NCBI RefSeq assembly: GCF_002894645.1
Contig: NZ_NCQY01000003.1
Span: 1 to 64,000 of the forward strand
Length of the DNA stretch: 64,000 bases
Origin: Salinibacter altiplanensis
Lineage (GTDB): Bacteria; Bacteroidota; Rhodothermia; Rhodothermales; Salinibacteraceae
Direction of reading: 5' to 3'
Position 1 is the first letter of the stretch, and each line of letters opens with the position of its first letter. Positions 1 to 8,193 of the stretch are shown piece after piece. The notes under the pieces were generated by a model. It did not search any database, had not been told where the DNA came from, and worked only from the letters and a program-made list of their open reading frames with translations. A program made the translations under genes and the position numbers.

Positions 1-770
1 AACCCCCCGAAGCCGCCTCCACCCCCAAAACCACCCCCGCCCCCGCCGAATCCGCCGTCGTGCGAGCCCCCGCCACCCCAGATGAAGATCGGCGCGGTCC
101 CGCGGCGGCGTTTCGACACCTGGGCTCCGTTCCCCTGGCCTCCGCCCCTTCGCCAGAGCGAGCTGCCGATGAAGTAGGCAAAGATCAGGAAGATGTAGAC
201 GAGCGTGGTGGAGATGCCACCGTCGTCGGAAGACGAGGCAACGGTCTCCGCCGTGGCGGTGTACTCCCCCGCGGTGGCCTGGATGATGGCGTCGGTGCCC
301 CGATCAAGCCCCGCGTAGAAGTCGCCGGTCCGGAACGCCGGCGTGATGACACGCTCCACGATGCGGTTGGCGATGGCGTCCGGGAGCGCCCCCTCCACGC
401 CGTAGCCCGTGGCGATGAACATCTTGCGGTCGTTCTTCGACACAAGCACCACCACGCCGTTGTCCTTCCCCTCCTGCCCCACGCCCCAGTCGCGCCCCAG
501 CGAGATGGCGTAGTCGTCCACGGGCGCCCCGTCGAGGGAGGACAGGGTGACCACCACGATGGACGTCGACGAGGTGTCCTCGTACGCCACCAGCTTGCGG
601 GCCAGCGCGCGTTCTTCTCCCCCAGAGAGCATACCGCCCCGGTCCAGCACCGGGCCACTCGGCTTCGGCGGAACGTCGTAGCGCTGGGCCACGGCCGGCG
701 ACGCCCACGCCACGGCAAGGAGCCCGAAGGCGGTGAGAAGGAGCAGAATGTGGCGGAGGCGGTGTGGCAC
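1..770 (-). CDS. TPM-domain (YgcG/Psb32-like) exported protein, C-terminus cut by window edge
   Basis: The minus-strand frame opens with an exported leader (VPHRLRHILLLLTAFGLLAV, then an Ala-rich site ending near AVAQ). A TPM domain follows: VLDRGGMLSGGEERALARKL, then the block IVVVTLSSLDGAPVDDYAI, GRDWGVGQEGKDNGVVVLVS and ATGYGVEGALPD. A membrane segment (LVYIFLIFAYFIGSSLW) comes next, then a Gly-rich tail (repeated GGGGFGG) that runs off the window at base 1. This is the usual YgcG order of signal, TPM, TM and Gly-rich C-terminus. I chose the GTG at 768-770 because it gives a clean signal peptide; an in-frame GTG at 854 would add 28 residues. It lies downstream of lemA on the same strand, a pairing common in bacteria. 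TPM domains have been linked to photosystem repair and to acid phosphatase activity, but the role here is unknown. Confidence 0.85.
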   Translation of the reverse strand, partial: MPHRLRHILLLLTAFGLLAVAWASPAVAQRYDVPPKPSGPVLDRGGMLSGGEERALARKLVAYEDTSSTSIVVVTLSSLDGAPVDDYAISLGRDWGVGQEGKDNGVVVLVSKNDRKMFIATGYGVEGALPDAIANRIVERVITPAFRTGDFYAGLDRGTDAIIQATAGEYTATAETVASSSDDGGISTTLVYIFLIFAYFIGSSLWRRGGGQGNGAQVSKRRRGTAPIFIWGGGGSHDGGFGGGGGGFGGGGGFGG

Positions 771-885
771 GGACCGGGGCAGGTCGAGTACAGAATTGCG
801 AGCGGAACGGAAACGTGACCCGTAAGACGGGATGCGCAAGAGTTTCTCTGTCACGCTCCATTCCTTTCGTTTCACGCGTGACGCA

Positions 886-1491
886 TCACTCATCCCCAAA
901 GTTCACGTCCGGGGCCTGGTCTGCCCCTGTCTCCGCCTCGAACGGCGTCTTTGGCTGAAAGCCCATAAGGCCGGCAAAGATCACGGTCGGAAACGAGCGC
1001 ACCCGCGTATTGTACTGGCGCACGCTGCTGTTGTAGTCGCGCCGCGCCACCGTGATGCGGTTCTCCGTCCCTTCCAGTTGCGCCTGCAGGTCGCTGAAGT
1101 TCTGCGTGGCCCGCAGTTTCGGGTAGTTCTCGGAGACGGCCAGCAGGCGGCCCAGCGACTTGCCGAGGGCCGACTGGGCCTCCTGAAATTGCCGGAGCTG
1201 TTGCGGATTGTCGAGGTCGTCGGCGCTGACCTGAATCGAGGTGGCCTTCGCCCGGGCCTCGGTCACGGAGGTCAGGGTCTCCTGCTCAAAGTCGGCCGCG
1301 CCCTGCACCGTCTCCACGAGGTTCGGAATGAGGTCGGCCCGTCGCTGGTAGGTCGTCTGCAGATTGGACCACGCCTCCCGTACTCGTTCGTCGTTCTGCA
1401 CAAGGCGGTTGTACGAGCTCGTGGCCCCACAGCCGACGAAGCCGAGGACGACCACAAGGACGGCGAGGGTGATGGCGCCTTTGCTTCGCAT
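886..1491 (-). CDS. lemA: LemA family protein
   Basis: 201 aa, a typical LemA length. An N-terminal hydrophobic helix (ITLAVLVVVLGFVGCG) anchors the protein and may be a lipobox, with Cys21. The family body follows: YNRLVQNDERVREAWSNLQT, then QRRADLIPNLVETVQG, the long helix with EARAKA, and the block ENYPKLRATQNFSDLQAQLE with TENRITVARRDYN. The C-terminus has the family's FPTVIFAGLMGF. The TPM-domain gene lies about 115 bp downstream on the same strand, so the two probably form one unit. LemA proteins are coiled-helix membrane proteins without an agreed biochemical function. The call is firm at family level only. Confidence 0.93.
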   Translation of the reverse strand: MRSKGAITLAVLVVVLGFVGCGATSSYNRLVQNDERVREAWSNLQTTYQRRADLIPNLVETVQGAADFEQETLTSVTEARAKATSIQVSADDLDNPQQLRQFQEAQSALGKSLGRLLAVSENYPKLRATQNFSDLQAQLEGTENRITVARRDYNSSVRQYNTRVRSFPTVIFAGLMGFQPKTPFEAETGADQAPDVNFGDE

Positions 1492-1824
1492 GGACGCAGG
1501 GAACGTTGAGGGAAAAAGAGCAGGTCGCGTATGGAATCGCCCTTACGGATCACGAGGCTCGGAGTTGCGGCCCTGACTTGCATCCGCGACCGTACGTCCA
1601 CGGGAAACGTGTTGGCCCCAAGATACTCGGCCTTAGGGTACAGTTCCTATCGGGCACGCCCCTCGGCATTTTGGGAACAGATTTTGCTGCCTCAGAGGCA
1701 AGGAACCTTTCATCTTTTTCTTCTAGAACCTACACTTTTTCTACGGGCACCAGTGGCCCCACCGGTTGGCAGACAAGCAGGACGAAGCTCCCCCCTTCAC
1801 GCACGCCCCCCGATACGCTCCGCC
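1492..1824. other. Divergent intergenic region (lemA / sensor kinase)
   Basis: About 330 bp separate the divergent lemA and sensor-kinase genes. The kinase frame stays open back to an ATG at 1531, but that extension is rich in Pro/Ser/Arg and does not resemble a domain, so I treat it as non-coding. An AT-richer, pyrimidine-rich patch lies near 1705-1745, and promoters for both directions are expected here. I cannot point to a defined box. Confidence 0.5.
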
Positions 1825-4800
1825 ATGGAGTCAGACGAGCCCCCACACGCTCGCGCCTCTCGTCCTCCGTTCCCGGCGTCCCCCTCTCCGTTCTCGGCGA
1901 CGGCCCCCTCTGCGGAGGTGCCTCCCTATCAGGGGCTTGACGAAGAGGGTGAGCGCGCGTTCGACCGTGCCCTCGACCTTGCCACCCGCCTCTTCGAAGC
2001 CCCGATGGGCATGGGGACCCTTCTTGCCGACGGGTCCCCCCAGGTCGTGGCCACCAGCGGACTTCGCGAAGCGGGATTTGAGGCCCAGGACGACAGCGTC
2101 AGCCCCCGGTTCTGCACGCAGACGCTTCAGTCACCGGGAACGACAGTCGTCACAGACGCCACGAACGATCCCCGGTTTGCCGACCACCCGTGGGTGACAA
2201 AAGAGTCCGGGCTCCGGTTTTACGCCGGCGCGCCGCTGGTGGGCCCGCAGGGCCGCCCGGTTGGGACCGTGTGCGTCTTGGGGACGGCCCCACAGTCTCC
2301 CGCCCCCGCCGACCTCGACCGGCTTGAGGGCCTTGCCGAGACGATCGTCAATGAGCTGGAGCTACACCGTCGGACTCAGGAGCGGGAACAGGCCCGGCAG
2401 CGGTACACCGCCATCTTCAACCAAACCTATCAGTTTACCGGGCTGCTGACGCCGGATGGCACCCTCGTCGAAGTGAACGACACGGCCCTCGACTTTGGGG
2501 GGCTGGCGCGGGCGGACGTTCTCGGCAAGCCGTTCTGGGAGACACACTGGTGGCAGACCGGTCCGGACGCAAAGAAGAAGCTCCGAGAGGCGATCGAGCG
2601 CGCCGCCCGCGGCGAGTTTGTGCGGTACGAGGCGGAGGTACAGGGGACGGAGGAAACACGAACGATCGACTTCTCCCTCCGTCCGATCACCGACGCGGAC
2701 GGAGCGGTCACGATGCTGATCCCCGAAGGCCGGGACATCACCGAGCGGAAGCGGCAGGAGCGACAGCTCCGACGGGAAAAGCAAAACACCGAGGAGGCCC
2801 TTCAGGCTCGGGACACCCTGCTCGGGTCCATCACCGGAAATATTTCGGAGGGCATCTACCGGTCGACGCCCAACGAGGGCCTCGTCTACGCCAACCGGGC
2901 CCTCGCCGACATGCTAAGGTACCCGAGCGTCGATAGAATTTTGGAGGCCGATCCGGTTGACTTCTACGCCGATTCGAGTCAGCGGGCAGACGTCCTTCGA
3001 CGGTCCAACCGGCATGGCGGAATCGACGGGGTGGAGGTCGAATTTCAGCGGAGGGACGGGACGACGTTCACGGGTCTCCTGAGCGGGACGACCGTCCGGG
3101 GCCCCGACGGGAAGGTGCAGTGCTACGACGGGGTCGTGACCGATATCACCGACTGGAAACAGCAGGAGCAACGGCTCCGGCGAAGCCGCGAGCGGTGGCG
3201 CCGCCTCGTCGAGAAGCTCCGGGACGGACTTCACATCTCCGTCGACGACGAGATTCGATACGTCAATCCGGCGGGGGCCGAGATTATAGGGGCGGACGAA
3301 CCGGAGGACGTGATCGGCCACTCGCTCTGGGATTTTCTGGCCCTGGAGAACACACAGCAGGGCACCATTGAAGATCGTCTCCAACAGGTCTACGGGGACC
3401 GGGCGTCGACCCCTCCTCGGGAACTAACGATTACCGACGTAGACGGAGACCACCGCATCATCGAGACCTACACGGTCCCCATCGAGTTCGACGGAGAGGC
3501 GGCCGGGCAGACGGTGTTTCGAGACATCACCGAACAGAGGGAGATGGAGCAGGAACTCCGCGAACGGGAGAAGCGGTTCCGCTCGATCACCGAAAACGTC
3601 TCGGATGGCATCTACCGGTCCACCCCCGATGAGGGACTTGCCTACGTCAATCGGGCCTTCGCGGAGATGTTTGGATACGAGAGCGTCGAGGAGCTCCTCC
3701 AGATTGACCCGATTCAGTTGTATGCACACCCCGAAGACCGACGGAAAAGCCGACGCATCACGCAAGAAAAGGGGCACATAGACGCGGTGGAGGTGCTGTT
3801 CGAGCGCAAAGACGGATCGACATTCACCGGCCTCGCCAGCGCCACCACGGTCCGCGACGAGGACGGCGAGGTGGTGTACTACGATGGGGCCATCATCGAC
3901 ATCACCGAACAGAAGCAACAGGCCCGGACGCTCCAGGACCGGCAGCAAAAGTTGGAGTCGCTGTACGAGGCGACACGCCGTCTTCTGAAGTCCGAGACCG
4001 CCGACGCGGTCGCGTCTCGCATCCAGGACGTGCTCCGGGACGTGTTCGACTATCCCGTCGAGGGCGTTGACCTTGTCCGCGAGGGACAACTTGCCCCCGT
4101 CGAGGTCGCGACCGCAACCACCCATCAGGTGCCAACGATCTCCCCAATCCCGGTCGATGGGGACAGCGTCCGGGCTCGGGCCTACCGGTCCGGGGAAACG
4201 GTGGTGGTGGAACATGTGGAGGCCCTCGACAACGACCCGGAGTACGGCGACCTGTGCTCGGTGGCCTGCGCGCCGATGGGCGAACACGGGGTCGTGTTCA
4301 TGGGCCAGGTGTCGTGCGACGAGTTTCCCCCGTTCGACCTGCGCCTCATCGAAGTGCTATCGACCTACGCCGCTGTGGTGCTCGACCGCCTGGCCCGGGA
4401 GCGGGAGCTCCTCGCGGCGAAGGAGAAGGCCGAGCAGGTCAACGACATGAAGTCGGCGTTCCTGGCCAACATGAGCCACGAGATTCGCACGCCCTTGACC
4501 TCGATCATCGGGTTCGCGGAGGCCATCGGGGACGAGGTGGGAGGCGGGGACACGACCGTGTCCCAGTTTGCGGGCCTCATCGAGCAGGGAGGCCGCCGCC
4601 TGCTCGAAACGCTCGACGCGGTTTTGAACCTGTCAAAGCTGGAGGCCGAGGAGATGGAGCTCACCTTCGCGCCTCTCAACCTGGCGGCGCAGGCCGCGGA
4701 CGCAGGGGCCCTGTTTGAGCAACAGGCCGCGAAGGCCGGCATCACCCTCCAGGTTGATGTCCCCTCGGAGCCTCTTTGGGCACGGGCCGACGAGGGCGCG

Positions 4801-5145
4801 CTGCGCATCGTGCTGCGCAACCTGGTGTCGAACGCGGTCAAGTACACCGGCGAGGGCGGCCGGGTCTGGATCCGCGCTCGCAGGGCAGAGGACCAGGCGG
4901 TCCTGGAGGTAGAGGACACCGGCCAAGGCATGGATCCGGCAGCGGTTTCGACCCTCTTCAAAGCCTTCAACCAGGCCTCGAAGGGCAAGGGGCGGGAGTA
5001 CGAAGGAACGGGCCTGGGACTGGCCGTCACCAAGCAGGCCGTCGACCAGATGGGGGGCACCATCGAGGTCGAAACGGAAAAGGGAGTGGGCAGCCGCTTC
5101 GTCGTGCATCTGCCACGGCCGGACCAGGACCCGGCGGACGCGTAG
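1825..5145 (+). CDS. Multi-sensor histidine kinase, GAF-PAS4-GAF-HisKA-HATPase
   Basis: 1106 aa with no membrane segment, so probably cytosolic. Order: GAF at about 55-190 (GLRFYAGAPLVGPQGRPVGT); four PAS repeats at about 200-325, 330-450, 455-575 and 580-700, each ending in a D-I-T-E/D motif; a second GAF at about 705-850; HisKA with phospho-acceptor His near 885 (FLANMSHEIRTPLTSIIGFA); HATPase with N-box NLVSNAVKYT, DTGQGMD and GTGLGLAV. There is no receiver or output domain, so a separate response regulator is needed and none is adjacent. PAS 2 and PAS 4 are close copies (both contain DGIYRSTP or EGIYRSTP and a TFTGL core). The GAF2-kinase half resembles the kinase at 31349-33493. Start set at the ATG at 1825, just before the first recognisable domain. 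Ligand unknown. Confidence 0.9.
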   Translation: MESDEPPHARASRPPFPASPSPFSATAPSAEVPPYQGLDEEGERAFDRALDLATRLFEAPMGMGTLLADGSPQVVATSGLREAGFEAQDDSVSPRFCTQTLQSPGTTVVTDATNDPRFADHPWVTKESGLRFYAGAPLVGPQGRPVGTVCVLGTAPQSPAPADLDRLEGLAETIVNELELHRRTQEREQARQRYTAIFNQTYQFTGLLTPDGTLVEVNDTALDFGGLARADVLGKPFWETHWWQTGPDAKKKLREAIERAARGEFVRYEAEVQGTEETRTIDFSLRPITDADGAVTMLIPEGRDITERKRQERQLRREKQNTEEALQARDTLLGSITGNISEGIYRSTPNEGLVYANRALADMLRYPSVDRILEADPVDFYADSSQRADVLRRSNRHGGIDGVEVEFQRRDGTTFTGLLSGTTVRGPDGKVQCYDGVVTDITDWKQQEQRLRRSRERWRRLVEKLRDGLHISVDDEIRYVNPAGAEIIGADEPEDVIGHSLWDFLALENTQQGTIEDRLQQVYGDRASTPPRELTITDVDGDHRIIETYTVPIEFDGEAAGQTVFRDITEQREMEQELREREKRFRSITENVSDGIYRSTPDEGLAYVNRAFAEMFGYESVEELLQIDPIQLYAHPEDRRKSRRITQEKGHIDAVEVLFERKDGSTFTGLASATTVRDEDGEVVYYDGAIIDITEQKQQARTLQDRQQKLESLYEATRRLLKSETADAVASRIQDVLRDVFDYPVEGVDLVREGQLAPVEVATATTHQVPTISPIPVDGDSVRARAYRSGETVVVEHVEALDNDPEYGDLCSVACAPMGEHGVVFMGQVSCDEFPPFDLRLIEVLSTYAAVVLDRLARERELLAAKEKAEQVNDMKSAFLANMSHEIRTPLTSIIGFAEAIGDEVGGGDTTVSQFAGLIEQGGRRLLETLDAVLNLSKLEAEEMELTFAPLNLAAQAADAGALFEQQAAKAGITLQVDVPSEPLWARADEGALRIVLRNLVSNAVKYTGEGGRVWIRARRAEDQAVLEVEDTGQGMDPAAVSTLFKAFNQASKGKGREYEGTGLGLAVTKQAVDQMGGTIEVETEKGVGSRFVVHLPRPDQDPADA

Positions 5146-5189
5146 ACCAGATCTACGCCTCTGATGAATTGGCGCCGTTCCCCCGGGTC

Positions 5190-5696
5190 TCACCCGAAGC
5201 GGACGACAAGGTCGACGTGCTCACCGGCCCAATCAACGTGGGCCTCTTTTTGAAACGCAATGATGACGACGCCCTCGTACGCCACCACGCGGTCGAAGAA
5301 ATATTCGACGGTGGACGGCACGGCCCGATCCTCCCCGTCGTCGGGCGTGTCGACGTGCGAGTGCACAAAGAGGGCGTCCGCGGCGTCAAAATAGACGAGC
5401 GCCGATTCCTCCGCCGCGTGATCGAAGGCCTTGCGAAGGGCATTTTGGGTCTGCATGCGCTGCTCGTTCAGCAGGGACGGCACTCGGAACTGGTGCACAT
5501 TGGCGGGGGTGTGGCGCGTGAGCGTGGCCAGGGCCTGCTGCCGCGTCTCGCGCGCACCACCATGAAAAAGGATCCGGGCCGTAGACGGCTCGCCCCCCTC
5601 GCCCAAGAGCGCCTGGAGGGCTTGCTCAAACGCATCGGTGTCGTGTTGGACGAGAGAGACCCCCTCTGCGTCGGGCGTCGAATCGGAATCGGCCAT
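5190..5696 (-). CDS. Small degenerate AAA-ATPase-like protein
   Basis: 168 aa from ATG 5696. The fold reads like the core of an AAA+ domain of the type found with contractile injection systems: a beta strand and loop where Walker A should be (ARILFHGGARETRQQALATL), a Walker B-like strand (ALVYFDAADALF), a helix with TVEYFFDRVVAYEGVVIIAF and a final strand HVDLVVRFG. The Walker A loop has lost the GKT/S signature, and Walker B has DA in place of DE, so ATP hydrolysis is unlikely. It converges with the kinase to its left (44 bp apart). No injection-system gene is in the window. It may be a non-catalytic paralogue or a decaying gene. The assignment rests on pattern resemblance only. Confidence 0.6.
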   Translation of the reverse strand: MADSDSTPDAEGVSLVQHDTDAFEQALQALLGEGGEPSTARILFHGGARETRQQALATLTRHTPANVHQFRVPSLLNEQRMQTQNALRKAFDHAAEESALVYFDAADALFVHSHVDTPDDGEDRAVPSTVEYFFDRVVAYEGVVIIAFQKEAHVDWAGEHVDLVVRFG

Positions 5697-5810
5697 GGCA
5701 TGCCGAACGCTGGACAAGAGAACTGGACCGCTCTTAGTTCCGGAGAAACGTGCTTGTTCCCCGGTCGGAGCGGAAAGGCGCGGGGGAGTGTGGGCGTGGG
5801 AGAGACGAGA

Positions 5811-5834
5811 AAGGGGAAGGGGAAGGGGAAGGAG
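5811..5834. repeat. Short purine hexamer repeat (AAGGGG x3 + AAGGAG)
   Basis: Three perfect tandem copies of aagggg, then aaggag, in an otherwise non-coding purine-rich strand. The tract sits between the AAA-like gene and the coding-like remnant on its upstream side. Such tracts are prone to slippage. No gene reads through it convincingly. Confidence 0.8.
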
Positions 5835-5884
5835 AAAAGAAACACGCACACGTCCCCGCGCGCCCCGTTTTCCCCATCCGCCCT

Positions 5885-6060
5885 TTCGCCTGTTCGAAGC
5901 TCCCCCGTGCTCTGCGCGGCGACGCCGTTGATGCTCAGAAAGACGGCCTCGCAGAGGGCCTCCCGGTCGGCAATCTTGAGAATGGACTCTTCGGCCCGCT
6001 CGTAGTCGTTCACGACGGAGGCGTAGAAGGCGGTGCCCGCGTTGGTGAGGCCCCGTACCG
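5885..6060 (-). pseudogene. Coding-like remnant, truncated at both ends
   Basis: On the minus strand this stretch has the very high third-position GC and composition of real genes here. It encodes about 55 residues including GLTNAGTAFYASVVNDYERA and EESILKIADREALCEAVFL, then SINGVAAQS. Upstream, the frame meets a TGA at 6092-6094 with no ATG, GTG or TTG before the conserved-looking part. The only early start is the GTG before NDYERA. Downstream the frame stays open, but the translation becomes low-quality (Phe/Pro runs across the purine repeat). I read it as the relic of a gene cut at both ends. A very short genuine gene starting at that GTG is the alternative. No family recognised. Confidence 0.4.
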
Positions 6061-6122
6061 CCCGGCAATGGGACGGCGAGTGCGAGCCCTCTCACGCTGA
6101 GCACCGCCGGCCCCCCACGGCC

Positions 6123-7007
6123 TCATTTCCAAAGCGGGTCGTCCCACGAAAGAAAGTACCCGAGTGTGAACGTCGAGCTCGCAGGAAGACGGTTCGAGCG
6201 GGTCGACTGACCATGCACGGGAATGCGGACGCCGGCCTGCAGTGCACCCGGCCCGAGGCGCCATCCCACCGTCGGAGTGATCTGCACGAGCTCACGGGGC
6301 GCAAACGCGAACCCCGTTCGGGTATCGAGCGCGGACTGTCCAAAGAGCCCGTCGACCGCGATCTTCCATTCGAACCGATCCAGAGAGCCCCCGGCTGCCG
6401 CATTGAAGACCCACTCGTTTCCGGGGTCGCGGGCAATCGCTTCGTTCTCCTCCCGCCACCGGTACCCGGCCCACCCGGACACGTACATCGGCCACGGATG
6501 CAGGCTCTTCCCCACCTCCAGCAGCACACTCCAGTCGCGCTGTCCCTGCGAGAGAGAGATCGTCTCGGCGTCGTTTTCGAAGGTCCCGGTCGTGAGCGTA
6601 ACGCCGCCGCGGAGGGCGACCGCCACCGGCAGACTGCCCACGCCAAACAGGCTCGGCCCTGCCCGAAGAAAGAAGCGCGGATCGCCCAGCCCGGTGGACA
6701 GGAGGTCGGTCCCCGCCCCGTTGAACTCTTGGCGGTGGAGGGGCAGGTCGACCCACGTGTCGAGCCCCCGGACGAGGCCGAGCGCGCCGGTCAGCCGCGC
6801 CGTCGTGATGATCGACCGCGCACTCGGGTCAAGCTCATCGAGGGGCACGACCGTGCCCGTCTGCCCGAAGCCTTCCTTCGTGCTCTGATGAGCCACCTGG
6901 AGCTGCACCCATCCCGTGCCCGGCGCCTCCACCCACTGTCCGTGGCTGGGGGCCGGGAGGACGGCACCGAGAAGGACCGCAAGTCCGAGGACAACTGCGT
7001 GGCGCAT
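6123..7007 (-). CDS. Outer-membrane beta-barrel protein
   Basis: 294 aa with a signal peptide (MRHAVVLGLAVLLGAVLPAP, cleavage after SHGQ). The body is a run of amphipathic strands typical of a barrel of 10-14 strands: GWVQLQVAHQS, LDTWVDLPLHRQEF, DPRFFLRAGPSLFG, VALRGGVTLTTGTF, MYVSGWAGYRWREENEA, FEWKIAVDGLFGQ, VQITPTVGWRLGPG and TLGYFLSWDD. It resembles barrels annotated as transporters of the phenol-degradation meta-pathway family, but I cannot fix a substrate. It is the last gene of a three-gene minus-strand operon; its ATG begins 4 bp after the stop of the DUF3179 lipoprotein, so the two are probably translationally coupled and the barrel may serve the same process. Confidence 0.75.
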   Translation of the reverse strand: MRHAVVLGLAVLLGAVLPAPSHGQWVEAPGTGWVQLQVAHQSTKEGFGQTGTVVPLDELDPSARSIITTARLTGALGLVRGLDTWVDLPLHRQEFNGAGTDLLSTGLGDPRFFLRAGPSLFGVGSLPVAVALRGGVTLTTGTFENDAETISLSQGQRDWSVLLEVGKSLHPWPMYVSGWAGYRWREENEAIARDPGNEWVFNAAAGGSLDRFEWKIAVDGLFGQSALDTRTGFAFAPRELVQITPTVGWRLGPGALQAGVRIPVHGQSTRSNRLPASSTFTLGYFLSWDDPLWK

Positions 7008-7011
7008 GGCA

Positions 7012-8136
7012 CTACCCCTGGTCGGTCCAAAGGGCCGTCTCTGGTTGAAAGACCGGCCACGCGAACCAGAACGACATGTAGGCAGTCTCGACCGGATCGA
7101 GCCGGGCGGAGCCGTCCAGGGCGCGGCCGTCGAGCGTCCAGGTGCGGCCGGTCTGGTCGTCGACGAAGCGTCCCTCCCCGGTGACCGAGAAGGACAACGA
7201 CTGTCCGTCGAGCCGCGGCCGGTAGGCCATCGCCCCGCGGGCGTCCTGGTTCCAGAAGACGACGACCTCTCGTCCCCCCACGGTCACCTCTACGGCCCGG
7301 GCCGCCGACCCGTCGTCGAGCTCGCCGAAGGGAATCGCAAGCCCTCCGTTCTCCACCGGAAGGCCGAGAACCCGCTCCTTCGGCGGGCGGCGGCCGTCGA
7401 TGGGGGTATCGAAGAGCAGCCGCTCATTGCTCGGGGCGTTGTAGTTGCCGTAGGGGTAGCCGCGTGCGGTGTAGTCGCGGCTGTGGCCGGTCTCCGACGA
7501 GACGACCTTCGTGTCGGGGTGGAGTTCTTTCCAGTGCTCCCAGGTCATCCCCGTCACCGGCAGCTGGTTCAGGTCCGTGCCGACGTCAGCCCCGCATCGC
7601 GCCCCCCGGCTCATCTGGGGCCAGAGCGACTCGTCTTCACCGCGGTCGAACATCAGGAGGTTGTTGTTGAACAGGAGCCCGGACACCCCGAACTCGGCCC
7701 CGTCTACCGTGCTCCGGTCGAACGCCAGCGTGCTTCCGGTAAGGGGACAGAGCGTGACCGCAAAGGTGCGCCCGGCAAAGTCATCGATGTTAATAATCTC
7801 GTGGTGCCACAGGATGTTGTGCGGAACGGCCAACGGCTGATCCCCGAAGAGGAGCCCGATTACGCGGTCCCCATCGGCCAGATAGCCGGCGTCCTCGGAG
7901 CCCGGCTCCACGAGCCGATCGTCGCCGGTCGTGTAGCCGTTGAGGGACGGAATCCCGTTTCGGGGAACCCCCCCGTCCGCGAGCTGGCCCGTGGGAATGG
8001 TGCAGTTGCTGAGATTGAAGTTCGACCGGTCGCCGCCCCCGTCCCTCTCCACGCCGCCCGCATCGCAGCCGACGAGCAGCCCTCCCCCCAGGAGCAGTCC
8101 AAGGAGAAGCCGGGGCGCCGCACGAAAAACCATCAT
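7012..8136 (-). CDS. DUF3179 lipoprotein
   Basis: 374 aa. The leader MMVFRAAPRLLLGLLLGGGL followed by LVGC gives a lipobox, so the mature protein is lipid-anchored. The DUF3179 domain has HHEIINIDDFAGR, then TLCPLTGSTLAFDR, EFGVSGLLFNNNLLMFDRGE, and WEHWKELHPDTKVVSSETGH near the middle. Family members usually carry a C-P-L-C motif; here the second Cys is Thr (CPLT), while the paralogue encoded just upstream keeps CPLC. It follows that paralogue by 57 bp and precedes the barrel gene by 4 bp. DUF3179 function is unestablished; the His and Cys suggest metal or redox binding, which would be altered in this copy. A second in-frame ATG lies one codon later. Confidence 0.88.
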   Translation of the reverse strand: MMVFRAAPRLLLGLLLGGGLLVGCDAGGVERDGGGDRSNFNLSNCTIPTGQLADGGVPRNGIPSLNGYTTGDDRLVEPGSEDAGYLADGDRVIGLLFGDQPLAVPHNILWHHEIINIDDFAGRTFAVTLCPLTGSTLAFDRSTVDGAEFGVSGLLFNNNLLMFDRGEDESLWPQMSRGARCGADVGTDLNQLPVTGMTWEHWKELHPDTKVVSSETGHSRDYTARGYPYGNYNAPSNERLLFDTPIDGRRPPKERVLGLPVENGGLAIPFGELDDGSAARAVEVTVGGREVVVFWNQDARGAMAYRPRLDGQSLSFSVTGEGRFVDDQTGRTWTLDGRALDGSARLDPVETAYMSFWFAWPVFQPETALWTDQG

Positions 8137-8193
8137 GGGAAGTCGAAATTGTCATCCAACAGTCAGTGTGAAGGACACGGGGCACGGATGGAC

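Noticed and set aside
1531-1824. A longer N-terminus for the kinase starting at 1531
   Set aside because: The extra 98 residues are low-complexity Pro/Ser/Arg sequence before the first recognisable domain, and would consume the whole divergent promoter region.
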